64,000 bases of DNA from Penium margaritaceum (GCA_023375785.1 SZWC01000041.1:578260-642259), one strand, 5' to 3'. Positions 33,701 to 46,064 are shown, counted from the stretch's first letter. Made by a program: numbers and translations. Notes: generated by a model from the sequence alone, not told the origin.

Positions 33701-35060
33701 CAGTCCATGTTATTGACACAGGAGACGCGCCGCCACATAAGCACAAAGCTCGACGTCTCCTCCAGGACCAAAAGGACATCATCAACGAAGGTCTGCGAGA
33801 ACTCAAGGAACAGGGTGTGATAGTTGAAGTGGAGAGCCCGTGGCGCTCCAACCTAGTGATTGTGGGGAAGCAGGACGGTACAAAGCGGTTCTGTGTTGAC
33901 TTCCGCGACCTTAACAAGGTTACTGTTGAGGATGCATATCCCATGCCACTCATTGTTGATATCCAAGAACGTCAGCGCGGGAAGAGATGGTTTGCCAAGC
34001 TCGACGTCAACTCGGCCTTTCACAACATCCCCATGGATCACAAATCTATGCTGAAGACGGCCTTCATCACTTTAGACGGATTTTATGCCTTCACCCGCAT
34101 GCCTTTTGGGCTGTGCAACGCCAGTGCTACGTTTCAACGCATGATGGACCAGGTGTTGCGTGATGTGCCTAATGCATGCTGCTACGTGAATGACGTCATG
34201 GTCGCTGCGTTCAGTTTGCAAGAGTTCTTGGCTTCACTCGACGCTATGTTCTCGGCCCTACGCTCCGCGAACCTTTGTTTGAAGGCCGCTAAGTGTGTCA
34301 TCGGGGCAGATAGCATAGAATTCCTGGGATTCATCATCAATGCACAAGGGATATCCACGGACCCGGACAAGATCGCAGCCGTCCGTGATTGGACACGGCC
34401 GATTACATCATCCCTGGTCAAGATCTTCCTGGGGTTCGTCACCGTCTACCGAACATTTGTCTCCAACCATGCGAAGATCGTTCGTCCATTGCAGCGCCTT
34501 ACCTTTCAAGATGAACCATTTGAATGGACTGAAGCATGTCAGCTTGCATGGGCCAAGATTAAGCACCGCCTCATCACGGCTCCAATGCTAGAATTCCCAG
34601 ACTTCAACCTGCCATTCGTCATCACAACAGATTTTTCACATGAGGGCATTGGGGTCATCATGTCTCAACGAGGAGATGATGGCATGATGAGAGTGGTCTG
34701 CTATGGCAGCCGTGCGCTCAACGACGCGGATGCTAAGTACCCTCTGGTGAAAGGAGAGTGCTTGGCGGTACTATGGGCCATCCAGTTCTACCGAGATTAC
34801 GTCAGGAATGGCAAACCCTTCACCATCCTCGGGGATCATCAGGCCCTCCAGTGGTTACTCACAACGCAGAACCACGAAGGGATCCTTGGCAAGTGGGCCC
34901 TGCTTCTCCAAGGATACAACCTCATGATCAAGTACCAGCCAGCATTCAAAAATCGCAATGCAGATGCTCTTAGTCGGCTACCACATGAACGGTGGAAGGA
35001 CCGTAGCTCCCTCGAAGCACGGTCAGACGGAGGAGGTCCACCTCCGCCCAAGCCTCCCTC
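33700..35060 (+). pseudogene. Reverse transcriptase and RNase H of gypsy L
   Basis: RT motifs in order: GVIVEVESPWRSNLVIVGKQ, FCVDFRDLNKVTVEDAYPMP, FAKLDVNSAFHNIPM, FTRMPFGLCNASATFQRMMD, the catalytic box region at CCYVNDVMVA, and EFLGFIINAQGISTDPDKIAA. RNase H follows with ITTDFSHEGIGVIMSQ, KGECLAVLWAIQFYRDYV, LGDHQALQWLL and NRNADALSRLP. This is a textbook Ty3/gypsy order inside one open stretch of about 940 residues, the longest in the window. Confidence 0.95.
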
Positions 35061-35609
35061 TGACAAGGTCGTTCTGATTCAAGGTCAAGCACGTGATCTC
35101 ACTGCTGAGGAGTACCGCTGGGCGTACCCTCTTGACGGCTTCCCCCAAGATGATGACAATGTGGGTCACATAAATGTGAGATGCAAAACTGACCTCTTTA
35201 AGGATGCGCCTGGGTGGACGCACAAGGAATACGGGGATTGGCTTCGCCATATGCGGCGCGACTCTACCCATGCACCCACGGGGCGCACCCCGCCAGTTAT
35301 GTCGCCGACGCCAATGAAGGCGGCCCGTTTTGTAGCGGTGGACGCCATCCGGCAATTCTTCGATCGAAATCACCTCGTGCTACACTGGATAGATGTCCTT
35401 ACCCATTTGCCAGGGCAAATTTCACAGTTGGAGAGCTTCTTTGTAGAAATCAACGCTGTGCATGCATCATCCGGGTGGAAAATCAACTGTTGGCTCGATT
35501 CGCCAGGTCACCGCATGATGAGGGATCATGTCGATGGGACCCGACGGACTGTTCACGAGATCCTCGAGGCGGGAGCTCTTGCATGGCGACCAATGACACT
35601 GTGCCGTCA

Positions 35610-35990
35610 ACCGATGCCAGAGTACATCTGTACGGTCGTCTCATGCTCTATCTGGATTGCCGGCGTAAAGCTCATCGCTATCGTGGATACCGGTGCAACG
35701 CATACCACGATTGCCATGCGCGTCATTCGGCGGTTTAATTGGTCGGACCTTGTTTGAGCTGTTGACCTCTGTTTCGGTACCGCGGGAGGGCAAATCACCC
35801 AAATCAAGGGTCAAATTGATCTATTTCCCATTCAGGTCAGAAACATCCACCGAAGCTTGCCGGTCCAAGTGTGTGAAACCTCCACGTATGATGTTCTCCT
35901 GGCGAACGACTGGCTGACGGCATGCAACCTCGTAATTCTGCTCGAGGGAAAATGCATGACATTGCACGACGATGACGGAGCACCATCGTA
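35610..35990 (+). pseudogene. Second protease-like domain of gypsy L
   Basis: After the RNase H and a linker of about 200 residues comes VVSCSIWIAGVKLIAIVDTGATHTT with AMRVIRRFNW, then about 40 residues on, VQVCETSTYDVLLANDWLTACN. Both halves align with the first protease (32520-32800), including the spacing from the active site to the DVLLANDWL / DVPLGTDYL segment. A second retropepsin-like domain behind RNase H is not usual for gypsy. It is more likely an internal duplication or a piece of a second element than a working part. Confidence 0.72.
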
Positions 35991-36670
35991 CGTCCCGCTT
36001 CACTTTGAAGCAACGGAAGTGCTAGCTCAGCGGGATGCCCGATTGCTAACAAGGCAAGCTCTCTCCACGGGCCGATTAGCACATGCGAGCAATCAATCGA
36101 CCTACGCACGCTTTGCGAGACTCGTCGCTGATGCACCGGCATCATCCACGGATAGCAGCGACTCTCCGCAGGATCATGCACCGTATCCAACAGAGGTGCA
36201 CGCTGGCATCATAGAACACATGCAAGCAACAACGGAAGACGTTATCCTCCTCGGAGAATGCGTCTCCACACGATCGACGGGGATTCGAGGTGACCCTCCG
36301 CCGCATCAACGCGGTCTGGAGCCTGACATGCCCCTCGTCCTCCGACAAGCACGGCGGCACGTCCATCACACCCGGCCGCCTCGAACCACTCACGCATCGT
36401 CTCGTGGATCCCGACGACAACCCTCAAATTCTCATTCGCGTAGTTCACGACGTTTACACAGTCGACGATCCACGAGGGAGACGGATACAGCCTTGGACGA
36501 CCCGGAACACACTTCCCACACAACTGCTACCGACGACCGACCAAGGATGGACGCCACCTACGCCACGCCAGAGATGGAACACACTGCTTGGGCACGCTAC
36601 GAGTACGAACTCGCTGAAGCACGGTGCACGCGGACGAAGCTCCTGCGTTGGAGGCCCGAGCGCTCGTAGT
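35990..36670 (+). pseudogene. Arg/His/Ser-rich low-complexity region of gypsy L
   Basis: Continues from the second protease-like domain as a hydrophilic stretch (SSRGSRRQPSNSHSRSSRRLHSRRS) without a recognised domain, ending near YEYELAEARCTRTKLLRWRPERS. I see no homology to name. Confidence 0.45.
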
Positions 36671-36680
36671 CTTTCTCACC

Positions 36681-38780
36681 ATGGCTGATGCCACAGACCT
36701 TCTCAATGACTTAGGCATGGATGATCCTTGCCCGGCACCCCCACCTTCACCAAAGGCACCTGACCCCCACAGCGGCGAGGAGCTGTGGCAAGCATTAGCA
36801 CTTCACATAACCGAAAATCGAGTATGGGCGGGAAGAGTGGAGAGCCTCTGGGAGCAACACATGACATGGCTGCGGTCGTATGCGGACCATGTGCGCAATT
36901 CTGCCGCGAACCTGGCGCAAGCTAGGACCGCCTTCTCTGTGTGCGAGTCTGCCCGCATCAACAGCCACCAGCGTGTCCAAGAGCAAGACACGCAAGTAAC
37001 GACTATCTAAGCCAGGCTTCAGGAGGTGCGACACCAGCAAGACGTGTGGAATGAGGCCGCTGATAGAGGGGATGAACCACCCGCAGTTGACGGACAACGT
37101 CTCATTGACCAACGCACTGAACTGGACCAAACCCTCAGGGCAACGCGAGGAGAGGCGGCTCGCTTGACTACAGGGTTGCAGCAGCTCGCGGCTTAGCTAT
37201 CTGAACTACGGCAATTTCAAACTGGGTACGAGGAGTGGGCCTCCGTCTGTGCCAGATTGCAGGACATGTCCCAGCATCAGACGAGGGTTCTGGCCCTCCG
37301 AGAGGACGTCTCCCAGCAATACCGTACCATCTGTGCACTGGTTGACCAGGCCAAACAGCTCGTCCATGAGCGCGAGCAGCGCATACAACAGCAGCTGATC
37401 CGTGATGTCACTCGCGTATTCATCACCGGTGTCGTGCACAGGCTAAAGCGGGAGTGGGAGGAGCATCTTGAGGAATTACGACACCTCTACCCACTAGACT
37501 TCTCTACTGCTGTCGGCCCGGCAGCCTTCCAATGCTACTTACACTCGACCATGACTCCTGACCACCCAAAACGCACCCAGCCAGGCCTTCTCCCATTCCT
37601 GACGAGGAGCCTTAACCTGCACCATCACGATTTCCTCCGCCTCCTCTACCCCGTCGACCTCTCTCTCGACCGCGGAGTCCGTGCCTTTCGCTACTTCCTT
37701 GATTGGGCGGTGCAGCATCGTCAACAAGACCCCCTCCCAATGAACCTTCATCCCCTCGCTTGCCGTGGAATCATGCTGTGGGCCTCCTACCGCCATGTGG
37801 AAGCTGACTACCATGATCATGCGAGTCTCCGTCGTATATTCCCAGCACGGACCGCCAACCCCCGAGATGGCATGGCGGTAAGGGTGTTCATGCGTTGGCT
37901 TCACCGCCAAAGACTCGGTTCCCCCTCCTCGGAGTCCAGTTCGGGCACCAACAGCAAGGAACCGCCCCATGGTGGAGAAGAGCTCTCCCTATCCAACCAG
38001 CCATCATCGAGCGCCATCCCGCATTTGGTGTCTGTACATCGTCCTTCCTTGCCGCCTACTCGAGTAGCAGACGTCGCGGATCCGATGCGCCCGCGGCCCG
38101 CACCATCCACGAGCGCAACAGACACGTTTCCAGCAGCACGGTCGCTTGTGGCAGAGCAAACGCCCCCTCCTCCTGCTGTCCCTTTCCCACCCTTTCTTCC
38201 AAACCAACGCGAGACTCTCATCGCACTTCCAGTCTTCGGCCCTCTTCCCCGCCCCCCTCTCCTCCCTCTTCCTCTACCGCACCCGTGTCATCAACGACCC
38301 AGGTAGCAACCCTGCCAGTGCATCATCCACCGTCCAGCGGCAATGCGGGAGTTGCACCGACCACCTCTCACCTCCTATAACCACTCGCCGCGTCCGGAGC
38401 GGCGCCACCTCCGGTGGATGACCCGCCTGTCACTTGCAAGCCTGCGCCCAGTGAAACCCAACCCACTGGGACCGATGCACCAGCTGCTTATGTACCACCT
38501 GCCATGCCACCAGCCACTACGCAGCGCACATCATCCCGCATTCGACGTCCTACCACGAAGACCTCCACAGGCACGGCGGAGCCGGCTGTCACGCGGAGCT
38601 CCTCTAAGCGCACGCGGAGTGACGCCCTCCCGCCGGGAACACGTGATGAGCAACATCAGGTAGAATCTGCAGGTGGCAGGGTGCCGCCACCACCAGAATC
38701 TTTTGAGGAGATGCGGAACCGCCTCCTCGCCTTGGCACCTGTGGGCGATCTGGCACACTGGCAGCAGGAATAACCTGCCA
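36681..38780 (+). pseudogene. Unrecognised coiled-coil and repeat protein of gypsy L
   Basis: It opens with MADATDLLNDLGMDDP, a Pro-rich patch, and then Gln/Arg/Glu-rich heptad-like helices (to about 37430), suggesting a coiled coil. About 37460-37920 holds three imperfect repeats of 55-65 residues: LRHLYPLDFS..AFQCYL, LRLLYPVDLS..AFRYFLDW, LRRIFPARTA..AVRVFMRWLHRQR. A Pro/Ser/Thr-rich tail runs to 38780. It lies between RNase H and integrase, where gypsy elements normally have only a short linker. I do not recognise the family; a captured gene or a second gag-like protein is possible. Broken. Confidence 0.55.
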
Positions 38781-38959
38781 AGACCTATGAGTTGTCTGAT
38801 TGGGCACGAGCCTAGATCCTATCTGGTGGCCGCACCATGACGAAGGTCTATCCAGACGCCCATCTTCGCTCCGACGCCAAAGCCACACTTGACAAGTAGA
38901 TGTGGCTCCAGGGGCGACTTTGGAGACGTGCAGATGACGCATACCCACAGCGTTAGTGC

Positions 38960-40520
38960 ACCCCGGTGCCGTTGCAAGATCGAATCATCATGCAGCAGCA
39001 TGAGTGCATGCACACACGCTGTGCTACGTCTACGAGGCTCTCGTTCCACATGTCTACTAGGTGGGGTTGAAAAAGCAGATTGGCGAGGTCGCTACAACAT
39101 GCGGAACTTGCATCTGCCATCATCCTTGCCAACGAATCCACCAGCCCCGCTTTGTGTGCGCCCGTCTCGGTACACCCATGGAGAAAGTCATTATTGACTT
39201 CCATGGCCCCCTCCACACTACCCAACGCAAAAACGTCCACTGGATCCTCGGCATCGATTACATGACCAATTGGGTCATGGCTCGAGCTGTCCCCAAGGTA
39301 GACGCAGCGCATGCCGCAGCGTTCTTGAAAGAAGAGGTCATCTATCGGGAGGTGGGTGCAAGATTTTCCAGTTTGATTATGGCTCGCACTTCGCCGGAAC
39401 ATTCGCAGAGGTAGCGGCTTACTTCAACATCCAAATCGATAATGTGGCACCATTCCGGCCACAGGCATAAGGCCTGGTCGAACACATGCACGGTGCCATC
39501 ACCCAGACCATCCGAAAGTTGTTAGACGAGAATGCGCCATGGGATGAGCGCATTGAGGATATCGTTTACGAGTACAACATCACACCTCACTCTTCTACCA
39601 GCTTCTCACCCTACATGCTGCGCCACGGCCAGCAACATTGGACCATGGCTATCCTGCCACTCATGTCTGACGCACCAATACCGCCGCGAGAAGAGGGTTC
39701 GATGGTGGCTGACGAAGTGGAGTTCATGAAACAACGGGGCGCTTGGCTTCAAAGGTGTCTACAAGAACCTCGCACTCGGGGGTGTGTCGGGGCACAACGT
39801 GGGGTGGACCGGGCAAATGCCGGCCTCATGCTTGATGACTTCAAGGTCGGTGACGGCGTGCGGCTGAAACGGAAGGAGGTGGGAAGGGCGCGACAGAATG
39901 AAGCCATGCTCCTCGACCAGTGCTACCAGGTATGGGCCGTCGATGGAGTATACGTGTGGCTTGAGGGACGCCACACTTCCAACATTATGGTGCGCCAGGA
40001 GAGCCTTGAGAAGCTCCCCGTCCATTTGCAGAGTCTCGCGGCCGGACGTCACCGGCCCCGCGTGAACGCCGACGATGACGTGGAGGAGGTGGCAGCTACG
40101 TTTGCCGGAAGGCCTCAATCTCCAGGTCGTCCACACCAGCCTCCTCCACCCATCATTACAACCCCGACCCATGAGGCCGACACGTCCACGCCCTTGGCCA
40201 GGGGGACTCGGCTTGTTTCGTCGGGTATTCGGATGCCTCCCCCAGCACGGCAGAACAAGGAGGCACACGAGCAAGAAGCAGGAGTAAGCACCTCACTACA
40301 GCAGGCGCAGCAAGAAAGGACAGCGGAGGAGGGAGGAGAATATGCGCTGGTGGAGAGGGAAAGCATTACCAACAAGCACCGTCGAGTAGGGAAAGAAAAG
40401 CTCCCCACCCGGCGACCTCGGACCCCTAAGGAGCCAACATTAGGAACCGAACCAGAGACCCGGCAACAGATGCCTCTCCGTGGGCCCGTGTCAGACGAGG
40501 AGCCGAAGGCCGCGCAATGA
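38960..40520 (+). pseudogene. Integrase of gypsy L
   Basis: A His/Cys zinc-binding segment (HECMH.. and TTCGTCICHHP, 38990-39140) is followed by the DDE core: MEKVIIDFHGPLHTTQ, ILGIDYMTNWVMARAVP, FDYGSHFAGTF and VEHMHGAITQTIRKLL. EYNITPHSSTSFSPYMLRHG comes next. The C-terminal domain shows DDFKVGDGVRLKRKEVG and YVWLEGRHTSNIMVRQESLEKLP. A Pro/Glu-rich tail runs to 40520. I see no chromodomain. Broken in few places. Confidence 0.88.
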
Positions 40521-40679
40521 AGGCCACGGCAGCGGCGACACGCCCCGAGCTTACCACGTACGACGGATGATCGACCCGCATTGATGAAGGTAGACGCTAA
40601 ACGCGGTTCGCGCTCACTGCCGTCGGCCGCCACAACACCCAGAGCACGCCATGGGAGACTCCAATAGCGGGCAGAGGAG

Positions 40680-42775
40680 GTGCTGTGACCTGTAGTAGTT
40701 GCACCCGGCGCGGCGCCCCACGTGCAGGTGCCACCAGCACCAGCTGCGGAGCAGCGGACACAGGACGTGCTACCACCTACAACAGTTGCACCCGGCACGG
40801 CGCCCCAGACGGAGGCGCCAGCAGCAACAGCAGTAGAGTAGCAGGCACAGGCGATGCTGCCACCTACAGCAGCTGCACTCGGCGTGGTGCCCCAGGAGGA
40901 GGCGCCACAAGTAACAGCAGCAAAGTAGTAGGTAAAGGAGGTGCTGCCACTTGTAGCGGTTGCACCCGGCACGGTGCTCCAGGCGCGGGCGCCACCAACA
41001 GTAGCAGTAGGACAGCAGGCAGAGGAGGTGCTGCCACCTGCAGCAGGTGCACCCAGTGCAATACCCCATGCACATGCGCCACCAGCAGCAGCAGAAGAGC
41101 AGCAGGCACGGGAGGTGCTGTTGCCTGCAACAGTTGCACCCGGCGTGGCACCCCAGATGGAGGCGCCACCAGCAACACAGCAGAGCAGCGGGTACAGGAG
41201 GTGTTGCCACCAGTAGCAGCTGCACCCGGCGCGGCGCCCCAGCCGCAGGCGCCACCAGCAGCAGCAGCAGAGCAGCGAGCACAGGAAGTGCTGCCACCTG
41301 AGTAGTTGCACCTGGCGTAGCGCCCCAGGCGTAGGCGCCACCAGCAACAGCAGTAGAGCAGCGGGCACAGAAGGTGTTGCCACCTGCAGCAGCTGCATCT
41401 GGCGCGGCGTCCCAGACGCAGGCGCCACCAACAGCAGCAAAGGAGTAGCGGGCACAAGAAGTGCTGCCACGTGTAGCGGTTGAACCTGGCGTGGCGCCCC
41501 AGGCGCAGGCGCCACCAGCAGTGGCTACAGAGCAGTAGACACAGGAAGAGCTGCCACCTGCAGCAATTGCACCCGACGCGGTGCTCCCGACAGAGGCGCC
41601 ACCAGCAACAGCAGTAGAGCAGCAGGCACAAGAGGTGCTTCCACCTGTAGCAGCTACATCCAGCGCGGCGCCTCACGCACCAGCGCCACCAGCAGTAGTA
41701 GTAGAGCAGCAGGCACAGGAGGTACTGCCACTTGCAGCCGTTGCACCCGGCGCGGCGTCCCAGGCATAAGCGCCACCAGCAACAGCAACAGAGCAGCGGG
41801 CACAGGAGGTGCTGCCACCTGTAGCAACTGCACCTGGCGCAGTGCCCCAGATACAGGCGCCACCAGCAGCAGTAGAGGAGCAGCGGGCACAAAAAGTGCT
41901 ACCACCTGTAGCGGTTGCATCCGGCGCGGCGCCCCAGGCACAGGCGCCACCAACAGCGGCTACAGAGCAGCAGACACAGGAAGAGCTGTTGGCTGCAACA
42001 GTTGCACCCGGTGCGGCACCCCAGGCGCAGGCGCCACCAGCAACAGCAGCAGAGCAGCGGGCACAGGAGGTGCTGCCACCTGCAGCAACAGCACCTGGCG
42101 CGGCGCCCCAGACGCAGGCGCCACCAATAGCAACAGAGGAGTAGGGGGCACAAGAAGTGCTGCCACCTATAGCGGTTGCACTCAGCACGGCGCCCCAGGC
42201 GCCGGCACCACCAGTAGTGGCTATGGAATAGCAGAAACAGGAAGAGCTACCACCTGCAGTAGTTGCATTTGGCGCGGCGCTCCCGACGGAGGTGCCACCA
42301 GCAACAGCAGCAGAGTAGCAGGCACAGGAGGTGCTGCCACCTGTAGCATCTGCACTCGGTATAGAGCCACAGGCGCAGGCGCCACCAGCAGCAGTAGCGG
42401 AGCAGCGCGCATAGGAGGTGCTGCTACCTGCAGCAGTTCTACTTGGCGTGGCGCCCCAGGCACATGCACCACCAACAGCAGCGGAGGAGCAGCGGCCACA
42501 GGAAGAGATGTCACCTGCAGCAGTTGCACCCAGCGCGGCGCTCCCGACGGAGGCGCCACCAGCAATTGCAGCATAGTAGCAGGCATAAGAGGTGCTACTA
42601 CCTGCAGCAGCTGCACTTAGCGCAGCGCCACAGGCGCAGGCGCCACCAACAGCAGGAGTGGAGCAGTGGGCACAGGAGGTGCTGCTGTCTGCAGCAGTTG
42701 TACTTGGCGCGGCGCCCGAGTCACCGGCACCACTAGCAGCAGCAGCAATAGTGGAGAAGCAACGGGAGGAGCAAT
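40680..42775 (+). repeat. 84-87-bp minisatellite coding for Ala/Pro/Gln repeats
   Basis: About 24 tandem copies of an 84-87-bp unit. On the plus strand the unit encodes 28-29 residues of the type EVLPPVAVAPGAAPQAQAPPATAAEQ. Unit lengths are mostly multiples of three, which fits a translated linker between the integrase tail and the zinc-finger array. The minus strand is also open for several hundred residues (Gly/Ala/Ser/Cys-rich). I take that as a by-product of base composition, since it runs against the element. Confidence 0.85.
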
Positions 42776-43029
42776 GAGACAGGAAGCGAAAAAGACCCTG
42801 GGGAACCCGTAAGGTGGAAAAGAAGCAACGGAAGGGGGCAGAGAAACGGGAAGAGGAAGGAGAATCTCCACAGGCACATGAAGAGCGGTGTAGTTTGCTC
42901 CACGCCCCTCCTTCGAGATGGGAGCCACTCCCCCTTGATGATAGGTCCTCGTGGCCAACCAATTCTCGGCGGGGAGCAGCAATGGGGGTTGCACCATTGC
43001 AATGAGGAGAAGGGCACCGGCACAAAGAG

Positions 43030-45860
43030 CTTGAAGTAAGCATTGAGGCGGATGCCCTGGATGAAGAGGAAGGGGAGGAGCATGCGGCTCTGCAACTCTG
43101 TGCAACATGCAAACACCCGGTCGCTGAAAAGGGAGAGGTGGTGTGTGAAGGATGTAGGACCAGCCTCCATCTGGCCTGCCGTGATTTGAATCTTGATATC
43201 ATGTACGACATCAAAATGTGTGAGGTCTACGCACTAAATCTGAAGGAGAACATGGGAATTGACACTGAGGAGGAACTGGAAAAAGAAAGGGAGGAGGAAA
43301 GGTTCCGCTCGGGCGTCGGAGCTGCAGTCGGAAGATTCGGTGTGCCGCAAGACGAGAAAGAGCCGTGCGGCAACTGTGAAGAGCCAATGGATGCCACCGC
43401 GCTGTTCCGTTGTTTTGTGTGCAGACATCTGGTGCATACAGCCTGCCAGGATCCAAAGATACGGATCCGCTGAAAGGTGATTGCATGCAATAATTTGCAC
43501 CCCTTATGCACCAAAAGGCAGACAAAGAGGACAGGAGGAAGAGCAAACCTACTCCAAAGTGGTGGATTGAGAGGTGTGAAGTATGTGGAGAGCCACACGA
43601 CCGCACGGAGGCAAATTGGTGCCATGAATGCAAATCACCACTCCATCCCAAGTGCGAGACGGAGATTCCGGGGTTGGGACAGCATTGCAAAGGTTGCATC
43701 CGGAGGCTGGTGGAAGAAGAGCAAGAGGTCGGCAGGGAGGGTGGACAGGCTGCTGGGCCAAGTGCGCCTGGGGTAGAAGAGACGGAGGAGTGCGGAAAGT
43801 GCAATCGGCCGGTGAGAACGCAAAAGAAACGGTGCTTCAAATGCACGGTGGCCCTCCATTATATCTGCGGGGAAGAGGATCTATTGCAACAGAAAGCGGT
43901 GCATGTCTATCCGGCATGTACTCCAAAATTGAAAGAGAGAGTGAGGAAAGAGAGAGGGGAACGGGGAAAGGAAGATAGGCGAGCGGCGGAAGTGGAGTGG
44001 CACCTGCGCTGCACAGAGTGTGACATTTATGGCGCCACCAAATGGTGTGAAGGATGCCACCAGCCGCTCCATCGTCCGTGTGGGTAAATGCTGCCAGGAG
44101 TGGGACATCACTATGACAGATGCGTGGCAAAGCTACGACTCCTCGAGGCCTGGGCACGAGAACGGAAGCGGCAGAGAGAGGAAGATCAGCAGGGCGCGTG
44201 AGATCGCTGAACACCACGCTCGTATGCACATTCCCATCCTGTGGAACAGCTCTACCGCAATGCGGTGGCATTGCCCGGACAGGAGGGAGTGGTAGCACGG
44301 AAAGCGGTCTTGGCCATGAGGGCACTAGGGATCAGAGATGTTCCTGAAGTCAGGAGGAGGGTCCTGGCAACGGTGAATGAGGCATTGGCGGTGACGCCCC
44401 AATGGTACCTCTTGACAGACCCACCGCCACCAGCAGCACCACGATCCCCAACACCACAAGGACGAAACTTACCACTCCAGCCTCTTCCACCTCCGGCTGA
44501 TGATCACCCTGCCCAACGCCCAGATAGACCAGGAGCGCCAAGGGGACGCCAGCATGGACTGGGAGATGAGGTCGGAGAAGCGGTGAGGATGCCTAGACGC
44601 CCAAGGACAACGAGGCGTCCCGGAGCCCCAGCCGATCATACACCGGTGCGTCGGTGGGACCACCCCATAACCCCGTAAAGGCAACAAAGGGATCGAGGAG
44701 CAGAGAGAGATCCTCGCCAGTTCTCGCTGGCGATGAGATCAACGTCAGGAGGGATGCGGGAGGTGCACCAAGGAGGACAAAGGGCGGCAGCCGGGGCAGA
44801 CGTGGGGATACTACGAGCCCCCCCGCAGCGCGGGTGCGGGACCACTGATGGAGCAAGGAAGGAACGACAGGCCGCAAGGACCTGTGGTTGAAGGATGAAC
44901 AGGACAAAGAAGAGCAGACAAGGATGCCAGAGCAGGCGCGGGACGAGAACGAGGTAGATGGATCAGGGGCACGGCAGTAGGAGGAGAGACCAGGGGCACA
45001 TGCGCGGAGGAGGAGCAAGGAGAGCAGAGGACACCGCGTACGGGTAGCTTTCCATGGTGCGAGAGGAGGGTGCACCTGCCTGCCAGGCAGTACGGGCGTT
45101 GCACGCGTCACACGCACCAGGAATGTAAACAGGGGGATGCGAAAAAGGGGTGGCTATACGTGCCCTCTCAGAAGGTCAGGCAGGGCATCCCCACGGAGGT
45201 GAGAGTCATGCTCGGGCAGGAACATGAGGTCGTGAGAGGCATTGTGTGTTGTGGTTGCAGAAGACCGCTGGAGGTGCCTCATGGGAAATGCAACTATTCC
45301 AAAAGGGCGGTACACGCTGCCTGTATTAAAACCAATGAGGAGGGATGGGACAACTGTAGCAGCTGCTGGACACGACCACGTACTGGCACGGCGGAAGGAG
45401 ACTACCCCAGCTACCTAAGAGAGTTCAGAGGAGTAACCCCGTGGTGCGAGAAATGTGCATGCTTCTCGCACAGTGAGTGCGTAAAGAACATGGGGGAGAG
45501 GAAGTTGCACCATGGAGGGCGCATTTCGCTGTATCAGTATCTCTGGTGTACAAGATCGCAAAGCGAGCCATGTGCCACCTGCAGGGGCCCAGTGCGTGTC
45601 CGTAGGTGGCACTGCATCAGCTGCCGCCAGCGGGTGCACCTCCCGTATGCTCGACGATACAGCAACGCGCTAACGGGGCTCCATGGACCGCTATGTATGC
45701 CCTGTGAGGAGAGCGATGATGCAAGAAGGAGGGTGCACGCAGAGCAGAATGAAGTGGCGCTGCGCCTGCAGGAGCTGCAAGAAAAGGAGTCTGGGGAAGA
45801 AGAACGCAGGGTAACCCCACGACAGAGCCCCAAGGCGCAGAATGCGAGGATATAGCAAGA
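43030..45860 (+). pseudogene. DC1/PHD-like zinc-finger array of gypsy L
   Basis: About eight cysteine-rich modules of the form C-x2-C-x8-11-C-x2-C-x4-H-x2-C, several followed 10-18 residues on by a last C-x2-C. Examples: CATCKHPV..CEGCRTSLHLAC (43099-43179), CGNCEEPM..CFVCRHLVHTAC (43366-43446), CEVCGEPH..CHECKSPLHPKC..CKGC (43575-43697), CGKCNRPV..CFKCTVALHYIC (43791-43868), CTECDIYG..CEGCHQPLHRPC (44010-44082), and three more between 45247 and 45711. This is the cross-brace ligand pattern of plant DC1 (C1-like) and PHD domains. Charged, Glu/Arg-rich linkers separate the modules. It lies between integrase and the 3' LTR. DC1 or PHD cannot be decided by eye. Broken. Confidence 0.78.
44241..44680 (+). 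pseudogene. Helical and Pro-rich spacer within the zinc-finger region of L
   Basis: Encodes VEQLYRNAVALPGQEGVVARKAVLAMRALGIRDVPEVRRRVLATVNEAL, probably two or three helices, then a Pro/Arg-rich stretch. No family recognised. It separates the first five fingers from the last three. Confidence 0.45.
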
Positions 45861-46064
45861 GGGGCTCCACCGGGAATTGGAAGAAATAGAGAGGAAGAGG
45901 TGGGCAGAGGAGGAGTATTCTTCACCAGACCAAGGGGAAGGGGAGACTACACTGGAAGGAGAACGAGAGCATAAGTCGTACGGCGGATGATCCAGCGAAA
46001 GGAAAAAGATGGGATGAACGAAACCAAGAAGAGGGATGGATGGAAGGGACATCCAGCTTGTTTT

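Noticed and set aside
40115-43214. Long minus-strand open stretches rich in Gly/Ala/Cys (up to about 510 residues)
   Set aside because: They run against the gypsy element through its minisatellite and only mirror the codon-phased repeat of the other strand.
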